Below, one piece after another: positions 33,844 through 43,017 of a stretch of 64,000 bases of DNA. The position numbers were made by a program, and so were the translations under genes. Each line of letters begins with the position of its first letter. The stretch's first letter is position 1. The stretch is from Paraburkholderia caribensis (GTDB taxonomy: Bacteria; Pseudomonadota; Gammaproteobacteria; Burkholderiales; Burkholderiaceae): positions 1,550,001 through 1,614,000 of the forward strand of contig NZ_CP026101.1 in assembly GCF_002902945.1 (NCBI RefSeq). The letters are read 5' to 3'. A model generated the notes under the pieces. It saw only the letters and a list, made by a program, of their open reading frames with translations, was not told where the DNA came from and did no database searches.

Positions 33844-34317
33844 ATGACACGCACACAGGGTCGCGCGACGCAGGCAGCGGTCAAGTTCATGGCGGCGGCT
33901 TCAGGCGCTGCCGTCGCGGCCGTCATTGCCGCGTTTGTCGGCGGCTGCGCGGCCACGCCAGCCGACAAGGTGCCGTTCAAGGACGTCCCCGCCGAGCGGG
34001 TCGTCAAGCAGGGCTACACGCAGCCAGGCGCCGACAAGGTCGCCGTCGATCTACGTCGCGAGCGCAGCGATAACGTGATCGTGCGGTTTCGCGACGCGCT
34101 CGTGTATGTCGACGGCGAGCGGATCGCGGACATCATGAACGGCGAGCACATCGTCCTCTGGCTCACGCGCGGCACGCATCGCATCGGCGTGTCGACGCAG
34201 TTCGATCCCGTCGTCGAGATCGATTTCATCGTCACGCCCGACAGGCGCTACTCGAATCGCGCCAGCGTTTCGTTCAACGACGATCGCAGGATCATGCTGC
34301 GGCGCGTCGCCAACTGA
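33844..34317 (+). CDS. Putative lipoprotein of unknown function
   Basis: A 157-residue protein. The N-terminus ends a hydrophobic Ala/Val stretch in GGCAAT, a plausible lipobox with Cys as lipid anchor. The mature part is rich in beta strands (DNVIVRFRDALVYVDGERI, HRIGVSTQFDPVVEIDFIV). I recognise no family. GGGGAG precedes the ATG at 33844. It lies between the toxin-antitoxin pair and corA with no visible operon link. Confidence 0.75.
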   Translation: MTRTQGRATQAAVKFMAAASGAAVAAVIAAFVGGCAATPADKVPFKDVPAERVVKQGYTQPGADKVAVDLRRERSDNVIVRFRDALVYVDGERIADIMNGEHIVLWLTRGTHRIGVSTQFDPVVEIDFIVTPDRRYSNRASVSFNDDRRIMLRRVAN

Positions 34318-34521
34318 TCGAAGGTCCGTGAACGAGGCGGGTTCGGCCGCGCGTTGACAATTCGACACAGCGTCGCGGTTCAACTCCACGTAACATCGCA
34401 GCTTGACACCGCGCGCCGCGCGGCTTTGCATTGGACTGCGACCCGACGGAGACATCGGCTCGCCCTTCGCGACTAACAATTTGTAATCCGCAAAGCCGAT
34501 TCGTATTCAAGGTATTCAATC

Positions 34522-35499
34522 ATGCTGATCAACTGCGCCGCGTACCAGGACGGCCGCAAACTGGCCGACATCGAAATCGACGACATCAGCGTCTACGTCG
34601 CCAAACCCGAATGCTTCGTCTGGGTCGCGCTGAAAGATCCCGGCCCCGGCGAACTCGAAGTAATGAAGCACGAATTCGGACTGCACGAACTGGCCGTCGA
34701 GGACGTACGCCACGGCCATCAGCGTCCGAAGATCGAGGAGTACGGCGACTCGCTGTTCGCCGTCATGCACACCATCGAAACCGACGACGACGGCGAATTC
34801 GTGATCGGCGAAGTCGATGTATTCGTCGGGGCGAACTATGTGCTGTCGGTACGGCGCGGCACGCGTCACGGCTTCCAGGAGGTCCGCGCGCGTTGCGAGC
34901 GCGAGCCGCAACTGTTGAAGGAAGGGGCGGCGTTCGTGCTGTACGCGCTTGCCGACAATGTCGTCGACCGCTATTTCCCGATTCTCGAAGCAATCGGCAC
35001 CGAGATCGAGGAAATCGAAGACCGTATCTTCGACAAGCACGACCTGGCCTCGTCCCGGGCGATCATCGAAGACCTGTACTCGTTGAAGCGCCGCCTCGTG
35101 ATGCTCCAGCATCACATCGCGCCGTTGCTCGAAGGCATCAGCAAGCTGACGGGCGGGCGTATTCCCGCCATCTGCGTCGGCATGCAGGCGTACTTCCGCG
35201 ATGTGTACGATCATCTGGACCGCAGCGTGCGGACCATCGAAGGCCGCCGCGAAATGATCGTCACGGCCATCCAGGTCAACCTCGGCATGATCTCGCTGGC
35301 GGAGAACGAGGTGACCAAGCGGCTCGGCTCGTTCGCCGCGCTGTTCGCCGTGCCGACCATGATTGCCGGCATCTACGGGATGAACTTCCAGGAGATTCCC
35401 GAACTGCATTTCAAGTACGGTTATCCCATCTGCCTGCTGGTGATGCTGCTGATCGACTTCGCGCTGTACCGCGGCTTCAAGAAGGCAAACTGGCTTTGA
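34522..35499 (+). CDS. corA: CorA-type magnesium/divalent cation transporter
   Basis: A 325-residue protein with a large cytoplasmic N-domain and two C-terminal membrane helices. The selectivity motif Tyr-Gly-Met-Asn (IYGMNF) sits between the helices, and the preceding TKRLGSFAALFAVPTMIAG stalk helix is typical. It forms pentameric Mg2+ (or Co2+/Ni2+) channels in the inner membrane. The motif after GMN (QEIPEL) fits this family. I see no Mg2+-sensing riboswitch in the 200-bp leader. Confidence 0.95.
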   Translation: MLINCAAYQDGRKLADIEIDDISVYVAKPECFVWVALKDPGPGELEVMKHEFGLHELAVEDVRHGHQRPKIEEYGDSLFAVMHTIETDDDGEFVIGEVDVFVGANYVLSVRRGTRHGFQEVRARCEREPQLLKEGAAFVLYALADNVVDRYFPILEAIGTEIEEIEDRIFDKHDLASSRAIIEDLYSLKRRLVMLQHHIAPLLEGISKLTGGRIPAICVGMQAYFRDVYDHLDRSVRTIEGRREMIVTAIQVNLGMISLAENEVTKRLGSFAALFAVPTMIAGIYGMNFQEIPELHFKYGYPICLLVMLLIDFALYRGFKKANWL

Positions 35500-35541
35500 C
35501 GCGCGCGGGGTGCGTTGCGGAATACCTCAGCGGCGATTCGC

Positions 35542-36180
35542 TCAGCGCTTCGTCAACGCGAGCCGCACACCCAGGCCGATAAAGCCCGCGCCGATCACCC
35601 GGTCGATCCAGCGCCGCACGGAGGGCCGCGACTTCACGGCACGCGCGGCCGTGGCGGCGAGCCACGCGATCACGCAGTCGTTGAACAGCCCGAGCGTCAC
35701 GAACACGGCGCCCAGCACGAGAAACGCGAGCGTCTTGTGCGGGCTGTCGGCGCTGACGAATTGCGGGAAGAACGCGACATAGAACAGCAGCACCTTCGGG
35801 TTCGACGCGTTGGTCACGAAGCCGCGAAACAGCAGCGTGCCGCGCGACAAACGGGGCGCGACGGGTGCCGCTTCGCCCTTGACCACGGCGGACGCCGTGG
35901 GCCATAGCATCCGCAGGCCGAGATACATCAGATATGCAGCGCCGATCCACTTGATCGCGTTGAATGCGCCCGGCGACGCCGCCAGCAGCGCGGTGATGCC
36001 GAGCGCGCAGGCGACGGTATGCATGCAGCCGCCGAACGCGACACCGAGCGCAGAAAGCAGGCCCGCGCGCCGTCCCTGCGCGATGCTCTGGCCAGCGACA
36101 TACGCGATGTCCGGCCCGGGCGTCAGATTGAGCACGGTGACGGCGACGAGAAACAGCGGGAACTGGCTGATACCTAACAT
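35542..36180 (-). CDS. LysE/RhtB family amino-acid exporter
   Basis: A 212-residue inner-membrane protein with six hydrophobic segments. The N-terminal LNLTPGPDIAYVAGQSIAQGRRAGLLSALGVA in outline is the LysE/RhtB signature, with TNASNPKVLLFYVAFFPQF in the middle. It exports an amino acid such as homoserine, threonine or lysine; the substrate is not predictable. CGAGG precedes the ATG. It converges with corA. Confidence 0.92.
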   Translation of the reverse strand: MLGISQFPLFLVAVTVLNLTPGPDIAYVAGQSIAQGRRAGLLSALGVAFGGCMHTVACALGITALLAASPGAFNAIKWIGAAYLMYLGLRMLWPTASAVVKGEAAPVAPRLSRGTLLFRGFVTNASNPKVLLFYVAFFPQFVSADSPHKTLAFLVLGAVFVTLGLFNDCVIAWLAATAARAVKSRPSVRRWIDRVIGAGFIGLGVRLALTKR

Positions 36181-36630
36181 GGCAACCTCGTGACAACTCT
36201 GCAGATGAATACACGGCCCGCCTCGATGCCGCGAGCAACTGCAACCGATGACCAGGCCATCCGGCCCATGATACCCCGTCCCCTCTGTTGCGCCGATCGC
36301 GACGTCTGACGCTATTTAACTTGCAGCAGGCGCAATTAAGCGCCAGCATATGCGACCTGCTTGCCACATAACTTGCGGCTTGCGGGAAGATGGGAAAGCA
36401 GCAGTAAGGCAATACCGGTGTGTTGCAGCGCCGGGCATCGACGAACGCCGCTGCGAACAGGACGCGAGCCTTCGCACAGGCTGCGTCGTTCGCACAGGCC
36501 GACCAACGCAGAACAAGCGAGCCATTCTTGCAACGACGATCTTCGCCGTCCCGCCGACGCTTCACGGCAACCCGTGCGTCCAGCCGCGCGCTGCGCGCTG
36601 CGGCGTGCTGTGCAGCGCAACACTGTCAGT
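36181..36630. other. Intergenic region between LysE and rbs operon
   Basis: About 450 bp without a credible gene. Open frames exist on both strands but have no family and no ribosome binding site. Its right end carries the rbs promoter and operator; its left end should carry the promoter of the LysE-type gene. Confidence 0.5.
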
Positions 36631-36632
36631 CG

Positions 36633-36662
36633 TTGACACTGCGAACAGGCGCCGCCGAGAAT
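36633..36662 (+). promoter_or_regulatory. Candidate rbs operon promoter
   Basis: A perfect -35 TTGACA (36633-36638) is followed after 18 nt by GAGAAT (36657-36662) as a weak -10. Transcription would start at about 36669, inside the palindromic operator, which explains how a repressor would block it. Confidence 0.55.
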
Positions 36663-36668
36663 ATCGCT

Positions 36669-36682
36669 CGCAAACGTTTGCG
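36669..36682. promoter_or_regulatory. RbsR/PurR-like operator of the rbs operon
   Basis: CGCAAACGTTTGCG is a perfect 14-bp palindrome and equals the core of the well-known PurR/RbsR consensus. It lies 48 nt before rbsB. The LacI-type regulator inside the operon is the likely ligand-responsive repressor. Confidence 0.85.
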
Positions 36683-36730
36683 CACAATCAAAAAACGGGC
36701 TCGCATGAGTCCAACAACTGGAGATTCTGC

Positions 36731-37687
36731 ATGAACCAACGCATTCGCCGCCGCGTTTTGACCACCGCCGTCGTGCTCACGGCAGCCGCCGCGATGCCGT
36801 TCTCGTCGGCCTGGGCCCAGGCCGCGAAGAAACCCAAAGTCGCGCTCGTCATGAAGTCGCTCGCCAACGAGTTCTTCCTCACCATGGAGACGGGCGCGAA
36901 GGACTACCAGAAGCACAACGCCAGCCAGTTCGACCTGATCACCAACGGCATCAAGGATGAGACCGACACGGCGAACCAGATCCGCATCGTCGAGCAGATG
37001 ATCGTCTCCAAGGTCGATGCGATCGTGCTCGCGCCTGCCGATTCGAAGGCGCTCGTGCCCGTGGTCAAGAAGGCGGTGGACGCCGGCATCATCGTCGTGA
37101 ACATCGACAACAAGCTCGATTCCGACGTGCTGAAGTCGAAGGATCTGAACGTGCCGTTCGTCGGCCCGGACAACGCGAAGGGCGCCGAGAAGGTCGGCGA
37201 CTATCTGGCGAAGAAGCTGAAATCGGGCGACGAGGTCGGCATTATCGAAGGCGTGTCGACCACGACCAACGCGCAGCAACGCACGGCCGGCTTCAAGACG
37301 GCGATGCAGAAGGTCGGCGCGAAGATCGACTCGGTGCAATCGGGCGAGTGGGAAATCGACAAGGGCAATGCAATCGCGTCGTCGATGCTCAATGCATATC
37401 CGAACATCAAGGCGCTGCTGTGCGGTAACGACAACATGGCGATCGGCGCGGTGTCGGCCGTGCGCGCGGCTGGCAAGCAAGGCAAGGTCTACGTGGTCGG
37501 CTACGACAATATCAACGCGATCAAGCCGATGCTGAAAGATGGCCGCGTGCTCGCCACGGCTGACCAGTACGCGGCCAAGCAGGCCGTGTTCGGCATCGAC
37601 GTCGCGCTCAAGGCGATCGCAGAGCACAAGAAGCAGTCGGACCTGTCGGGCGTGGTCGAAACGCCTGTCGATCTCGTCACGAAGTAA
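36731..37687 (+). CDS. rbsB: Sugar ABC transporter substrate-binding protein (ribose type)
   Basis: A 318-residue periplasmic binding protein with a signal peptide ending ...SSAWAQA. The mature protein has the type-1 fold of ribose/galactose binders: VALVMKSLANEFFLTMETGAK, VDAIVLAPADSKALVPVVK and GYDNINAIKPML. It captures a pentose or related sugar for the RbsA-RbsC importer. It is the first gene of a five-gene set ending in ribokinase, which favours ribose as substrate. Confidence 0.9.
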   Translation: MNQRIRRRVLTTAVVLTAAAAMPFSSAWAQAAKKPKVALVMKSLANEFFLTMETGAKDYQKHNASQFDLITNGIKDETDTANQIRIVEQMIVSKVDAIVLAPADSKALVPVVKKAVDAGIIVVNIDNKLDSDVLKSKDLNVPFVGPDNAKGAEKVGDYLAKKLKSGDEVGIIEGVSTTTNAQQRTAGFKTAMQKVGAKIDSVQSGEWEIDKGNAIASSMLNAYPNIKALLCGNDNMAIGAVSAVRAAGKQGKVYVVGYDNINAIKPMLKDGRVLATADQYAAKQAVFGIDVALKAIAEHKKQSDLSGVVETPVDLVTK

Positions 37688-38016
37688 TGGCCCGCGCGGG
37701 TGCCGGGCGGCCCGCTGCCGGTGGGGCGCGCCGGCCCGCGCGAATGTTAACCAAACGCTCAAGAAATTCGCCGCGCCGCCGTTATGCCAGAGGTAAGCGT
37801 CATGGCGGCAGGCGACTCGCGCGAGGATGAGGACGGCAAGCGCGCAATCCGAAGCGTTCCCCATCGGATTTGCGCAGGGTTTAGTGCCCGGCTTGTGCGT
37901 TGTTTGTGCCCGCTGCCGCATGACTTGCGCGGCCGCCGGCCAGCGCTGCCTGAGGCGATGCCGGACTTGCCCGGTCCGCGCAGGCGCCGCGCGGCGGCTA
38001 CGAGATCTGGATCACG
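37688..38016. other. Gap inside the rbs operon
   Basis: About 330 bp between rbsB and rbsA, unusually long for an operon. No gene is visible. Such gaps often reduce downstream expression relative to the abundant binding protein, but I see no clear attenuator hairpin. Confidence 0.45.
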
Positions 38017-39603
38017 ATGGCATCAACCGACCAAGAAGCATTGCCTGCTGTGCTGTCCGTGAAGGGCATAGGCAAGACCTACGTCGAGCCTGTGCTGGCC
38101 GACGTCTCGCTGGCGTTGCACGCCGGGGAGGCGCTCGCGCTGACGGGGGAGAACGGTGCGGGCAAGAGCACGCTGTCGAAGATCGTCGGCGGGCTGGTCG
38201 ATCCGACTTCGGGCACGATGCAGCTCGAAGGCAGGCCGTATGCGCCCGCGAGCCGCACCGAAGCGGAAGCGCTCGGCATCCGGATGGTGATGCAGGAACT
38301 GAATCTGCTGCCAACCTTGTCGGTCGCGGAGAACCTGTTTCTGAACCGTCTCCCGCGCAACGGTTTTGGCTGGATCGATCGCGCGAAGCTGCGCGAGGAC
38401 GCGCGCGGGGCGATGGCGCAAGTGGGGCTGGAGGCGATCGACCCCGACACGCTGGTCGGCGAGTTGGGCATCGGCCATCAGCAAATGGTGGAGATCGCGC
38501 GCAATCTGATCGGCGATTGCCGCGTGCTGATTCTGGATGAGCCGACGGCCATGCTGACGGCTCGCGAGGTCGACCTGCTGTTCGAGCAGATCGACGCGCT
38601 GAAGGCGCGCGGCGTGGCGCTCGTCTACATCTCGCACCGGCTCGAGGAACTGGCGCGCGTGGCCGAGCGGATCGCCGTGCTGCGCGACGGCAAGCTGGTG
38701 CGCGTCGACGCCATGGCGAACCTGACGAGCGACCAGATCGTCACGTTGATGGTGGGGCGCGAGCTTGGCGAGCGGATCGACCTGGGCGTGCGCAACATCG
38801 GCGCGACGCTGCTGAAAGTCGAACGGATGAGCCGCGCGCCCGTGGTGCGCGACGTGTCGTTCGAAGTGAAGGCGGGCGAGATTTTCGGGGTCAGCGGACT
38901 GATCGGCGCGGGGCGCACGGAGCTGATGCGGCTGATCTACGGCGCGGACCAGAAGGATGCCGGCACGGTATCGCTGGCAGCTGCGCCGGGTGCCGCGCCC
39001 GCTCCGGTGCAGATCGACACGCCTGCCGACGCCGTGAAGCATGGCATCGCGCTGATCACGGAAGATCGCAAGGGCGAAGGCCTGCTGCTGCCGCAGCCGA
39101 TCGCGGCCAACGTGTCGCTGGGCAATCTGCGCAGCGTGGCGCGGCATGGCATCGTCGACGCGAAGCGCGAGAACGCGCTCGCGAAGAAACAGATCGACGC
39201 GATGCGCATCCGCACCTCGGGGCCGGCGCAGCCGGTCGGCGAGCTGTCGGGCGGTAACCAGCAGAAAGTGGTGATTGGCCGTTGGCTCGCGCGCGATTGC
39301 AGGGTATTGCTATTCGACGAACCGACGCGCGGCATCGATGTCGGCGCGAAGTTCGATATTTATGGATTGATGGGCGCGCTGGCTCGCGACGGGCGCGCGC
39401 TCGTGGTCGTGTCGAGCGACCTGCGCGAGTTGATGCTGATCTGCGACCGGATCGGCGTGATGTCGGCGGGACGCATGACGGGTGTGTTCAAACGGGACGA
39501 GTGGACCCAGGACACATTGCTCGCGGCGGCCTTCGCGGGCTATCGCAGTCGCGAGGCGCTGCTGCACACGCACGACACCGGCGAGGGAGAGACTCAGTCA
39601 TGA
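38017..39603 (+). CDS. rbsA: Sugar ABC transporter ATP-binding protein (RbsA type)
   Basis: A 528-residue protein with two fused ABC domains. The first has Walker A GENGAGKST (44-52) and LILDEPTAML as Walker B; the second has the degenerate GLIGAGRTEL loop, signature LSGGNQQKV and LLFDEPTRGID. This double-domain architecture is specific to monosaccharide importers. It energises uptake with RbsC. Its stop overlaps the rbsC start. The ribosome binding site is weak. Confidence 0.95.
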   Translation: MASTDQEALPAVLSVKGIGKTYVEPVLADVSLALHAGEALALTGENGAGKSTLSKIVGGLVDPTSGTMQLEGRPYAPASRTEAEALGIRMVMQELNLLPTLSVAENLFLNRLPRNGFGWIDRAKLREDARGAMAQVGLEAIDPDTLVGELGIGHQQMVEIARNLIGDCRVLILDEPTAMLTAREVDLLFEQIDALKARGVALVYISHRLEELARVAERIAVLRDGKLVRVDAMANLTSDQIVTLMVGRELGERIDLGVRNIGATLLKVERMSRAPVVRDVSFEVKAGEIFGVSGLIGAGRTELMRLIYGADQKDAGTVSLAAAPGAAPAPVQIDTPADAVKHGIALITEDRKGEGLLLPQPIAANVSLGNLRSVARHGIVDAKRENALAKKQIDAMRIRTSGPAQPVGELSGGNQQKVVIGRWLARDCRVLLFDEPTRGIDVGAKFDIYGLMGALARDGRALVVVSSDLRELMLICDRIGVMSAGRMTGVFKRDEWTQDTLLAAAFAGYRSREALLHTHDTGEGETQS

Positions 39604-40625
39604 ACGACCAACGGGTCACGGATAAGGACGCGACGGGAAGCGCCGTCGCCGATCCGTCGGCGCCGCTCGCAAGCGGCAAGCCGGCGGGCACGCGTTTGGG
39701 CTTTTCGAACTATCTTGGCCTTGCGGGGGCGCTGATCGCGATGATCGCGCTGTTTTCGGTGCTCAGTTCGCACTTCCTGACGTACGACACGTTCGTCACG
39801 ATCGCGAACCAGATTCCCGATCTCGTTGTCATGTCGGTAGGGATGACCTTCGTGCTGATCATCGCGGGCATCGACCTGTCGGTGGGCTCGGTGCTGGCGC
39901 TGGGCGCGTCGGTCGTGAGCGTCGCGGCGCTGAAGTGGCAGCTCGGGCCGTTCGTGGCGGCGGTGCTGGGTCTCGCGGCGGCGGCGCTGACGGGCACGGT
40001 GACGGGCGCGGTGACGGTGGGCTGGCGGATTCCGTCGTTCATCGTGTCGCTCGGCGTGCTGGAAGCGGCGCGCGGGCTGGCTTACCAGATGACGAACTCG
40101 CGCACCGCCTATATCGGCGACGCTTTCGACTTTCTGTCCAACCCGATCGCGCTCGGCATATCGCCGGCATTCCTGATCGCGGTGGCCGTGATGATCGTCG
40201 CGCAGCTGGTGCTCACGCGCACGGTGTTCGGCCGCTATCTGGTCGGCATCGGCACGAACGAGGAAGCGGTGCGGCTCGCGGGCGTGAACCCGAAGCCGTA
40301 CAAGGTGATCGTATTTGCATTGATGGGCGCGCTGTCCGGGCTCGCGGCGCTGTTTCAGATTTCGCGTCTGGAAGCCGCCGACCCGAACGCGGGCGTGGGA
40401 CTCGAGCTGCAGGTGATCGCGGCAGTCGTGATCGGCGGCACGAGCCTGATGGGCGGGCGCGGATCGGTGATCAGCACGTTTTTTGGCGTCTTGATCATTT
40501 CGGTGCTGGCGGCGGGACTCGCGCAGATCGGCGCGAACGAGCCGACCAAGCGGATCATCACGGGCGCCGTGATCGTGGTCGCGGTCGTGCTGGACACGTA
40601 TCGCAGCAGGCGCAAACGCAGTTGA
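39600..40625 (+). CDS. rbsC: Sugar ABC transporter permease (RbsC type)
   Basis: A 341-residue inner-membrane permease with eight to ten helices. MTFVLIIAGIDLSVGSVLALG is the signature of the AraH/RbsC family, and GTNEEAVRLAGV is the coupling loop that contacts the ATPase. The ATG overlaps the rbsA stop as ATGA. It forms the channel for the sugar delivered by RbsB. Confidence 0.95.
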   Translation: MNDQRVTDKDATGSAVADPSAPLASGKPAGTRLGFSNYLGLAGALIAMIALFSVLSSHFLTYDTFVTIANQIPDLVVMSVGMTFVLIIAGIDLSVGSVLALGASVVSVAALKWQLGPFVAAVLGLAAAALTGTVTGAVTVGWRIPSFIVSLGVLEAARGLAYQMTNSRTAYIGDAFDFLSNPIALGISPAFLIAVAVMIVAQLVLTRTVFGRYLVGIGTNEEAVRLAGVNPKPYKVIVFALMGALSGLAALFQISRLEAADPNAGVGLELQVIAAVVIGGTSLMGGRGSVISTFFGVLIISVLAAGLAQIGANEPTKRIITGAVIVVAVVLDTYRSRRKRS

Positions 40626-40742
40626 AACAGGGGCCGCCGTGGCGCGGGACGGCGGACACCCAGCAAGAACTAACGAGAGCACCGCGGATGCAGCATGAGC
40701 TGCATTGGCCAGCAATAAGAACAGGCAGGGGAGTTTCAGCTT

Positions 40743-41786
40743 ATGGCGACGATCAAGGATGTGGCGGCCATTGCCGGCGTGTCGTTCACGACGGTGTCGC
40801 ATGTCGTGAACAATACGCGGCCGGTGTCGGCGGATGTGCGCTCGAAGGTCGAACTGGCGATCCGCCAGCTCAACTACGTGCCGTCCGCCGTCGCGCGGTC
40901 GCTGAAGGCGCGCTCGACGGCGACGATCGGGCTCGTCGTGCCGAACAGCACGAACCCGTATTTCGCGGAAATGGCGCGCGGGATCGAGGATGGTTGCGCG
41001 CGCAATGGCTATTGCCTGTTCTTCTGCAACTCGGACGACGATCCGGCCAAGCAGCGCAATTATTTGCGGGTGCTGCAGGAAAAACGCATCGACGGACTGA
41101 TCGTCGCGTCGGCGGGCGACGACGCGACGCTTGCCAAAACCCTGGCCGATTCGCGCGAGCCGCTGGTGATCGTCGACCGCAACATCGAAGGCGTATCCGC
41201 CGATCTCGTGCAGATCGACCACGAAAAGGGCGCCTATCTCGCGACGCGCCATCTGCTGCAACTCGGGCATTCGAAGATCGGCTGCATCACGGGTCCCGTC
41301 GAGACGGCCGTCAGCGCGATGCGCGTGCACGGTTTCATCCGCGCGATGGCCGAGCGCGGCATCGAGATCGCGCCGAACGGCATCGTCGAAAGCGATTTCT
41401 CGGGCAGCGGCGGCTACCGCGCGGCGGGACAGCTGTTCGACACCGTCCAGCCGACGGCGATCTTCGCGGGCAACGACATGATGGGCATCGGCGCGCTGCG
41501 CGCGGCGGCCGAACGCGGTCTGCGCGTGCCGCAGGACTGCTCGGTGATCGGTTTCGACGACATCGAACTGGGGCGCTTCACGTACCCGGCGCTGTCGACG
41601 GTCGGCCAGTCGGTGCGCGCGCTCGGCGAAATGGCGGCGCAAACGCTGATCGAGCGAATCAGCGGCACGCCGGCGGGCACGCCCACGGGCGCCGCGTTCC
41701 GGCGCCGCGTGATCGCGCCGCGCCTGATCCTGCGCGAATCGACGGCGGCTTTTGCGGGCGCGCGTCGCGGGGTCAGGGCGGCCTGA
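40743..41786 (+). CDS. rbsR: LacI family regulator (RbsR type)
   Basis: A 347-residue LacI-type repressor. The headpiece ATIKDVAAIAGVSFTTVSHVVNN and hinge YVPSAVARSLK are followed by a ribose-binding-like domain. It lies inside the rbs operon, 117 bp after rbsC and just before the ribokinase gene. GGGGAG precedes the ATG. The CGCAAACGTTTGCG site upstream of rbsB fits this repressor class. Confidence 0.92.
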   Translation: MATIKDVAAIAGVSFTTVSHVVNNTRPVSADVRSKVELAIRQLNYVPSAVARSLKARSTATIGLVVPNSTNPYFAEMARGIEDGCARNGYCLFFCNSDDDPAKQRNYLRVLQEKRIDGLIVASAGDDATLAKTLADSREPLVIVDRNIEGVSADLVQIDHEKGAYLATRHLLQLGHSKIGCITGPVETAVSAMRVHGFIRAMAERGIEIAPNGIVESDFSGSGGYRAAGQLFDTVQPTAIFAGNDMMGIGALRAAAERGLRVPQDCSVIGFDDIELGRFTYPALSTVGQSVRALGEMAAQTLIERISGTPAGTPTGAAFRRRVIAPRLILRESTAAFAGARRGVRAA

Positions 41787-41861
41787 GCGCGGCTGCGGCG
41801 CACGCATGACGAATGCGGGCGCAACGGGCAGACGCCCGGTTGGCAACCACAGGAGGCAACC

Positions 41862-42791
41862 GTGGCAACGAATGAAGCGCGCGGGCACGTAACCGTGGTC
41901 GGCAGTCTGAATATGGATCTCGTCGCGCGTGCGCCGCGCCTGCCGCAGCCGGGCGAAACGCTGGCGGGCCACACGTTCGCGCAGGTGGCGGGCGGCAAGG
42001 GCGGCAATCAGGCCGTCGCCGCGGCGCGTCTGGGCGCGCAGGTGGCGATGATCGGCTGTGTCGGCGCGGATGCGAACGGCGCGCAACTGCGCGCGGGCCT
42101 CGAGGCGGAGGGCATCGACTGCACCGCGCTGGAAACCAGCGCGACGGCACCGACGGGCGTGGCGCTGATCATCGTCGACGACGGCAGCCAGAACGCGATC
42201 GTCATCATCGCGGGTAGCAACGGCGAGGTGACGCCCGCGACGCTCGCGCGGCACGAGACCGTGCTGGCGGCTGCGCAGGTCGTGATCTGCCAGCTGGAGA
42301 CGCCGCCCGCCGCCGTGCATGCAGCGCTGTCCGCCGCGCGACGGATCGGCAAGACCGTCATTCTCAACCCCGCGCCCGCTACGGGCCCGCTGCCCGCAGA
42401 CTGGCTGCCACTCGTCGACTATCTGATTCCGAACGAACTCGAAGCGGCGACGCTGACGGGCTTGCCCGTGGCGACTCCCGCCGACGCGAACGCCGCCGCC
42501 GACGCATTGCGCCGCGCGGGTGCCCGCAACGTGATCATCACCCTGGGCGCGCAAGGCGTCGTGGCCGCGCTCGGCGAAGCGGCGCCCCAGCATTTCGATG
42601 CGCCGCGCGTCAAGGCCGTCGATACCACGGCAGCGGGCGACACCTTCATCGGCGGTTTTGCCGCGCAACTGGCGCGCGGCGCGGATGTCGCCGACGCGAT
42701 CCGCTTCGCGCAGCGCGCCGCGTCGATTTCGGTGACGCGCGCCGGCGCGCAGCCGTCCATTCCGACCCGCGCCGAAGTCGGCGACATCTGA
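41862..42791 (+). CDS. rbsK: Ribokinase
   Basis: A 309-residue PfkB-family kinase. The sugar-binding GSLNMDLVARAPRLPQPGET and GGKGGNQAVAAARLG (46-59) motifs are those of ribokinases, and DTTAAGD (254-260) holds the catalytic Asp260. It phosphorylates ribose to ribose-5-phosphate after uptake. The start is GTG 41862 with AGGAGG upstream. A GC hairpin without a T run (42813-42830) follows the stop. Confidence 0.93.
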   Translation: MATNEARGHVTVVGSLNMDLVARAPRLPQPGETLAGHTFAQVAGGKGGNQAVAAARLGAQVAMIGCVGADANGAQLRAGLEAEGIDCTALETSATAPTGVALIIVDDGSQNAIVIIAGSNGEVTPATLARHETVLAAAQVVICQLETPPAAVHAALSAARRIGKTVILNPAPATGPLPADWLPLVDYLIPNELEAATLTGLPVATPADANAAADALRRAGARNVIITLGAQGVVAALGEAAPQHFDAPRVKAVDTTAAGDTFIGGFAAQLARGADVADAIRFAQRAASISVTRAGAQPSIPTRAEVGDI

Positions 42792-42887
42792 CGCTCGTGG
42801 TCCTCGAGAGCTGGCGGGTCGTCACCCGCCGCGCATTGTAATACTTACCAGGTCCCCCAGGGTATTTCCTCAGACCATATAGAAGCT

Positions 42888-42914
42888 TCAAGTCTTCCGT
42901 CGGGATGCCGTAAA
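42888..42914 (+). promoter_or_regulatory. Candidate FliA (sigma-28) promoter of the chemoreceptor
   Basis: TCAAGTCT, 11 nt, GCCGTAAA matches the flagellar consensus TAAAGTTT-N11-GCCGATAA at 6 of 8 bases in each box with exact spacing. It lies about 100 nt upstream of a chemotaxis receptor gene, the usual class of FliA targets. Confidence 0.6.
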
Positions 42915-43017
42915 CGCAGTCAGAGCGTCTTGATCCATATCAAACGGCGCCGCGCAAAACCACCGCATACGCAATGCGTTACCAAGCGCCTCTCATCGAC
43001 ATCTCACAGGAAGAAGC

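Noticed and set aside
39594..42668. 1024-codon minus-strand frame across rbsC-rbsR-rbsK
   Set aside because: Composition is Arg/His-rich nonsense and it spans three well-supported genes on the other strand.
42813..42830. GC hairpin after rbsK as a terminator
   Set aside because: No T run follows on either strand, so it is not a standard intrinsic terminator.
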